Source of the DNA: Symbiodinium natans
Taxonomy: Eukaryota; Sar; Dinophyceae; Suessiales; Symbiodiniaceae
Reading direction: 5' to 3'
Assembly (NCBI GenBank): GCA_905221605.1
Contig: CAJNDS010002590.1
Coordinates: 124,501 to 188,500, forward strand
DNA: 64,000 bases
In this document: positions 59,334 through 64,000 of the stretch, one piece after another
How positions within the stretch are numbered: the stretch's first letter is position 1
How the letters are laid out: each line of letters opens with the position of its first letter
The notes under the pieces: generated by a model
Told to the model about the DNA's origin: nothing
The model's database searches: none
Seen by the model: only the letters and a program-made list of their open reading frames with translations
Position numbers and translations under genes: made by a program

Positions 59334-61420
59334 GGGTGAGGGTTGAGGGGTTTAGGGTTTCGGGGTTAGGGGCTTAGGGTTTCTAATTCTAGGGTTTTAG
59401 GGTTTCGGGTTCAGGGTGTTTGGCTTTGAGGGTTTAGGGTTGAGGGTTTAGTGTTTAGGCTTTCAGGGTTTAGGGTTTAGGCTTTGGTTTACAGGGTGCA
59501 TGGTTTACCCTTCAGGGTGTGGGTCTTTATGGAGCCTTCAAGGCACGCGGGGTCAAAGTAGGGGTAAAGCGTACCGCGCCATGAAGCAAACAGAGGAAAC
59601 CCTAAACCCTAAACCCTAACCCTAAACCCTAAACCCTAAACCCTTTTCTTCCTGCACAGGGGATGGTGGCAGGAGTAGGAAGCTTTGGCTTCTAGGACCA
59701 GAGTAGGCCTTGGGATGTTCGCCGTATACTAACAACATCCCAAAGTGGGCCCTTATTTTTGTTAGGGTTTCGGTTCCCTTGTACGCCCCAGTTAGCCAAA
59801 AAAGGGCACCCTTTTCATTCTCGGGTTACTCTTGGGTCTTGGCGTGTAGCAAGAGGTGTGGTCGCCAACCAACAGCACATCACACCTGCACGAGCCCAAG
59901 ACTCCAGACCCTTATTATCAATTTTCTTCAGGTATCAGAGGGGGGTGGATACGTAACCCAAGGTTCCCTAATGCCCCCCCCCCACTACTCCCTAAGGCTC
60001 CCTAAGCTTCCCTAAGGTTCCGTAGGTACCTACCCCAGGACCCGATAACCTTACAATGGGCCACTGCCTGTCCAGGCGCACTTGCGGCACGGAAACCCTG
60101 GAAGCAAGTAAGTTTTGCTTTTTGCCAGCTCTGTCGGTGCCTAGGCTTTGAGTGCACAGGCAGTTCGAGTAAAGACAGTGGCCATGGTCATCCTGCAACA
60201 AAAACAAACAAAAAGACAATTGGCTCCAAAGATTGAGGCCACGCCCTCTCCGAAAAACTAAGGAAATGTCATCCGCCTCTTTGGCTACTTCTGGGACCGC
60301 GACGGTGGCTGCAAGCAGTTCCAAGATGATAAGGTTAAGGGAGGGGGATTCATGGGGGGAAGGAACCTATGAAACCTTATGGAAGCTAAGGGGAGCCCCA
60401 GGGCGTAGTGGGGAGTACTAGGGAACCTTGGATTGCAGCCCTTACGGACCCTTAAAGCTATCAGGCAAAGCTCAAGAAAGATTTCCGGGGGCGTCCTCGG
60501 TTGGGGAGAAATCTCGCTGGCATACTGGCTAAGACCCTTAATCCTTCTTTTTTTAGGGTATAGGTTCTCTTGCAAGCCCCTTGAACCAAAACGGGCACCC
60601 TTTTATTCCAAGTCCACTCTTGAGTCTAGACGAACGTGCGGAGAGCTGCCACATTGCTTTGGCCATCGGGCGCCTCAAACGTCGCCCAATGTAGTTGAGT
60701 CGATGATTCACCGTCCGTTAGGGACAGTGTCTTTTGCAAGTATGCCTTCTTTTTCCTGAGGCTCCATTCTTGCAGCGGCGGGGCAGAGTTGAAACCACCA
60801 AAAGCGGCACAGGGCAGGCGAAGTCCCCCGACGCATACATCAAAGAAACTTTCCTAAGGGCCTAACAAAACACCCGCCCTGTCCTCGCACTTGGGCGTTC
60901 AGCACGGCGCTGGTGGCCAGCTCGTTCTGGGGATACTTTTAGGGATTCTTTTCAAGAGCCCCTTAGTGAAGATTTGCAGGATGCAGTGCCACGCAAGAAA
61001 TGTCCTGCTCATCTATTCTAGGTCGTCTGGTGCCCTTTCGACTTCGGCCAAAGAAACGGATAAACCCCAAACCCAAAACCCAAACGCACACATCGAGAAC
61101 CGTACCAAGTCGAAACCCTAAACTTTCGGCCCGAAACCCGAAACCCGAAACCCGAAATCCGAAACCCGAAACCCGAAACCCGAGACCCGAGACCCTAGAC
61201 CCTAAACCCTAAACCCTAAACGCCCTAAACCCTTTCAAGCTTTTGGCCACGGGTTTGGATCCCTCGAGATGCGGCCGCATCCTGGCGATAGTTGCTACGT
61301 CTCCTGCCAAGGCAGCTACATCTACCTCATCCTGGAATACGTACCTCGTCTAAACTGTCGGCGCAAGGTTCCTCAGCATTCCAGCCAGAGGAGAGAGGGG
61401 GAGAGCGCGACAGCGCGAAG

Positions 61421-61467
<47 letters not shown>

Positions 61468-63633
61468 AGGGAGAGAGAGAGAGAGGGAGGGAGCAAGTGC
61501 TGCCGAACCTCGAACCTTAAACTTGGACCCGAAACCAGCCCCAAACCTCCCAAATCCTCAACCCAAATGCAACCCCAAGCAACGCTTAAGGCACCCAACG
61601 GGGACGTAGCTCCTAAATCCTCAAACCCTTCCTACAACCCCAACAGCACCTTTCCTCAAACCCTCAAACCCTTCCTACAACCCCAAAAGCACGTTTAAGG
61701 GGCTTGGCTCCAGAATCCTCAAACCCCGCGTACAACCCCAAAAGCACGCTCAAGGCACCTAATGGAGACCTCGGCAAGCTCCTCGCCACGCGCGGTGCTC
61801 TGGGCGAGGCCGCGCCCGCAGCTGTGAGGCTCGGCACGGGCCTTGCGCTGTTTCGGGGCAGGGTTGGGCTTGACAAGGTTTGGGTTTTAGGGATTGGGGT
61901 TTAGGGTTTAAGGTTTAGGGCTTAGGGCTTATAGGGTTTAGGGCTTAGTGTTTAGGGTTGACAGGGTTTGTCCGCCGTCAGTCCGGCTGCCAAAACAAAA
62001 GGGGTTTGCCCGAGTAAGGAGGGTTGAAGTACGGCAGCAGACTTGGCCCCGCGCAGGGCAGGCGCCCGAAGCCCTGAGCCCCACCCGGAGCAACTCCTCA
62101 GGCCTCTTCTCCTGGCCGTGGAGTACCTGCACAACTTGAGTGCCCCCTGCCTCAGGGCTCAGGGCCTTAGGTTCTCTGTATGGGATCACTCTGGTTAGCA
62201 GGGGTTCAGGGGGTAGGGTGGTTTGGGGGCCTGCGGTTTTAGGGTATTTAGGGTATTTAGGGTTTTGAGGGCTTTGAGGGTTTCGAGCTTGGGGATCCTG
62301 CAGCCTGTTCTTCTCAGTGCAAACGACTTTTGTGGCCCAAGTAAACTTCTGCTTCCTTTGGGGTGGTCGGTGGTCCCTGAAAGATGCAGGCGTTGTTGCT
62401 TGAATCTGTGGCTCAACCTCCCTCGGGGTTGAGGTTGAAAGGTGTGAGGCGCCTGTGTTGCCACAGCTTCGCAGCCAGAAGCTCTTTGCTGAACCCAACC
62501 TGGCACCGAAAGTCCTCTAGAACCTCTGGTTCAATCCCTGAACACCTTCAGCTCCACCCTAACCGCGAAACTCTACCTGAGCCCCAGGCCGACTTCTTCT
62601 GTTGCCTGAGACTCCGACATGGAGGTATTCTAAACATACAGTAGCCCCCACCCAATTCTTCTGCCGCCCGAACCCCCCCGAATTTAGCCCCGACGACGCT
62701 GTCAGTGACGCTGTCGGGTCTGCCGACATTAGCGGCTACCCAGGGCTTTTGTTCTTTCCAGGTGATCCACAGAGACATCAAGCCGGAGAACCTTCTCCTG
62801 GGACCTGGGGGAGGGGGAAGAAACAACCCAAACGCCAGAAACAGGGAAGAAGACCCAAAACCCTCAAAACCCTTAAAAGATTACAAAGCCCATTCCCCAA
62901 ACCCTAACCCTTAATTGAACCCTGTAAAGCCCAGACCCTATAATCCCTATACAGCCTATAAACTCTATAAATCCTACAAACCCTAAACCCTAAACGCCCT
63001 CAAGCTAAACTTCAAGGGGTGTCAGGGTTTTGTGGGCGGTTTTGGGCCTGAGTGAGGGCTTTGGAGGGTTTAGGCGTTTGGGGTCTTTGGGGGGTTTAGC
63101 GGTTTTGGGTTCAGGGTTTTAGGTTTTCGCAGGTTTTTGGGGAGACGGCGCGAATAGAATGGGTCTGGAGTCAGCGGTGCGCAACCTCAAGAAGGAAGTT
63201 CCTGTACGCTCTTTTGCTCTTACACCGAATTATAAGCAGCCTCATGCATATTTCAGTTGCTGCGCCCTCCGCAAAAGCCCAGAGTTCGTTTTGCAAGGAA
63301 GGTGCTGCAGAAACGGCAGGGGTACCTGCAAAGCACTGCGCGCGCAGCCTTTGACAATTTGAAAAGCCTCTCAACTCTAAACGTCATGAGCCTCAAGCAA
63401 GTCTGAATCACGCTTGAAAACCTTAAACCTAAACCCTTTATACCCTGAACCACATAACGCCCTAACTCCTAGAAACAACCCTGAGCCCAAAACCCTACGT
63501 AACCCCAAACCTAAACCCTAAACCCTAAACCCTAAACCCCCAAACCCTGAACCCCTTATAGCTGCTCTTGCCGGAGGACGCCGCGGCACAGTGAAACTGT
63601 CAGACTTCGGTTGGGCAGTTCAAAGCCTCCCTG
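58012..63633 (+). CDS. Aurora-like protein kinase, eight exons, 3' end outside the window
   Basis: Serine/threonine kinase assembled by hand. Exons: 58012-58057 (WRRSDFELGAVLGQ), 58688-58752 (GTFSRVRLTREP, ALKQ), 59176-59241 or 59247 (VSKHQVAKLRARRCLERELQ), 61269-61340 (SYIYLILEY), 61755-61823 (APNGDLGKLLATRGALGEAA), 62091-62141 (LLRPLLLAVEYLHNLS), 62762-62801 (VIHRDIKPENLLL), 63577-63633 (RRGTVKLSDFGWAVQSLP). All junction phases agree. Seen in order: glycine loop, the VAIK-type lysine, the helix-C glutamate, hinge, HRDIKPEN catalytic loop and the DFG with the W typical of Aurora kinases. Aurora kinases act in mitosis. The activation loop and C-lobe lie to the right, so activity cannot be judged. 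Donors include GA (58058, 62802), GC (58753, 62142) and GT. ATG 58012 is preceded by an in-frame TGA, so it is either the start or lies just after an internal acceptor. Introns carry TTTAGGG near donors and CCCTAAA near acceptors. Confidence 0.85.
58385..58412. repeat. TTTAGGG array in kinase intron 1
   Basis: Four units; no matching CCCTAAA near the acceptor of this intron. Confidence 0.9.
58988..59170. repeat. CCCTAAA array at the 3' end of kinase intron 2
   Basis: About 24 units ending five bases before the acceptor at 59175. Confidence 0.95.
59270..59500. repeat. TTTAGGG and GGGTTGA array at the 5' end of kinase intron 3
   Basis: Four TTTAGGG units, then about eight GGGTTGA units, then mixed units, starting about 30 bases after the donor. 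Confidence 0.93.
59709..59747. mobile_element. Shortened TIR family-2 remnant
   Basis: TTGGGATGTTCGCCGTATAC then TAACAACATCCCAA: both outer arms of family 2 with most of the centre deleted. Confidence 0.5.
59959..60437. mobile_element. 480-bp element with long imperfect TIRs inside kinase intron 3
   Basis: Left arm CCAAGGTTCCCTAATGCC then CCACTACTCCCTAAGGCTCC and GTTCCGTAGGTACC; right arm GGAACCTATGAAACCTTATG then GGGGAGTACTAGGGAACCTTGG. The arms pair over about 60 bases. The centre has no clear frame. Its ends are CCAAGG / CCTTGG. Confidence 0.68.
61125..61240. repeat. CCCGAAA block grading into CCCTAAA, 3' end of kinase intron 3
   Basis: About nine CCCGAAA units, then CCCTAGA and CCCTAAA, about 30 bases before the acceptor at 61268. 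Confidence 0.93.
61421..61493. repeat. (GA)n tract in kinase intron 4
   Basis: GAGAGA with GGGAGAG interruptions. Frames reading (ER)n or (SL)n are artefacts. Confidence 0.95.
61880..61965. repeat. TTTAGGG-type array in kinase intron 5
   Basis: About ten variant units on the 5' side of the intron. Confidence 0.88.
62849..63160. repeat. C-strand then G-strand decayed arrays in kinase intron 7
   Basis: CCCTAAA-type units (62850-63003) followed by TTTAGGG-type units (63020-63135). This is the reverse of the usual order, as if two introns or two elements were fused here. A possible exon between or just after them (63158-63200, MGLESAVRNLKKEV) would break the kinase frame and is not used. Confidence 0.8.
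63415..63560. repeat. CCCTAAA array at the 3' end of kinase intron 7
   Basis: Mixed, then clean CCCTAAA units ending about 15 bases before the acceptor at 63576. Confidence 0.92.
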
Positions 63634-63648
63634 GTGAGAGGTGCTCGA

Positions 63649-63722
63649 TTAGGGTTTAGGGTTTAGGGTTTGGGGTTTGGGGTTTGGGGTTTGGGGTTTG
63701 TGGTTTGGGGTTTAGGGTTTTG
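63649..63722. repeat. TTTAGGG/TTTGGGG array after kinase exon 8
   Basis: About ten units starting 16 bases after the donor. Confidence 0.94.
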
Positions 63723-63962
63723 AACTAAGGGTGTCCTGAAAACATCTTGGGTTTAAGAGCATTTTTTTGCTTACAGCAGCAGCTTTCCCCCCTTTGTCTT
63801 TTGAACTAAGGGGGGGTCCTGAAAGCATTTTTTTTAAAAGAGTAGTATTCCCTTGAGCTTGCAGCTGCTTTTGCGATTCTGGGTCCGGAGTAAGTACCGG
63901 TATAGTACTGTAAAGACCCCGCTTCTTGAGCCGCATGCCGTCGGAGCCCATATGAGGCCCTA

Positions 63963-64000
63963 GATCCTAAACCCTAAACCCTAAACCCTAAACCCGAAAC
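63963..64000. repeat. CCCTAAA array cut by the window edge
   Basis: Five units; probably the 3' part of kinase intron 8. Confidence 0.92.

Noticed and set aside
63158-63200. Short frame MGLESAVRNLKKEV inside kinase intron 7
   Set aside because: Including it would disrupt the conserved ENLLL to VKLSDFG segment, which joins perfectly without it.
1-64000. True chromosome end
   Set aside because: Telomere-like arrays are scattered in both orientations throughout and interleave with exons; none is terminal here.

Overview
The window looks like nuclear DNA of a dinoflagellate. Four independent signs point there. Reconstructable genes need non-canonical GC and GA splice donors alongside GT, always with AG acceptors. 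All three well-supported genes carry a decayed copy of the dinoflagellate spliced leader just upstream of the start codon. One of them encodes a signal peptide followed by an FVP-type motif as in peridinin-plastid targeting. Short GC-rich exons float in a sea of plant-type telomere-like repeat (TTTAGGG/CCCTAAA) and other satellites. Nothing prokaryotic, viral or organellar was recognised, and no tRNA, rRNA or CRISPR was seen.

Layout. 0-13 kb: candidate isolated exons between telomere-like arrays, a 2.4-kb telomere-derived higher-order satellite (3.05-5.47 kb), GA and GAA tracts (7.4-8.0 kb). 13.2-15.9 kb: a triple-domain beta-carbonic anhydrase gene with two short introns. 16-20 kb: telomere-like arrays with a few candidate exons. 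20.5-27.6 kb: a 7-kb block of four unrelated satellites bounded by a perfect 30-bp inverted repeat, followed at once by a zinc-ribbon terminal exon. 30.3-32.2 kb: an intronless PB1/EF-hand protein with seven 35-residue repeats. 33-42 kb: terminal-inverted-repeat (TIR) elements, some nested, and candidate exons. 42.6-44.0 kb: a four-exon gene for a secreted or plastid-directed protein with KFGD repeats. 44-57 kb: candidate exons, TIR elements, and a 1.3-kb satellite in which each unit holds one TTTAGGG. 58.0-63.6 kb and beyond: eight exons of an Aurora-like protein kinase, cut by the right edge.

The most interesting feature is the intron architecture. In the kinase, the KFGD gene and most candidate exons, TTTAGGG arrays sit on the 5' side of introns and CCCTAAA arrays on the 3' side, so exons occupy the gaps between CCCTAAA on the left and TTTAGGG on the right. 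Such introns could fold back on themselves, and the arrangement resembles a mobile element with telomere-like inverted termini. A second family, with the terminus TACTTGGAGGTTCATGGTAC, appears to be spliced out exactly as an intron at 49.2 kb and starts exactly at a donor at 41.2 kb and probably 0.94 kb. These behave like introner elements. Together with the relict spliced leaders they suggest genes that were copied back from mRNA and then acquired introns.

Exon models were built by hand from reading frame, splice signals and family motifs. Models outside the three main genes and the kinase are tentative.
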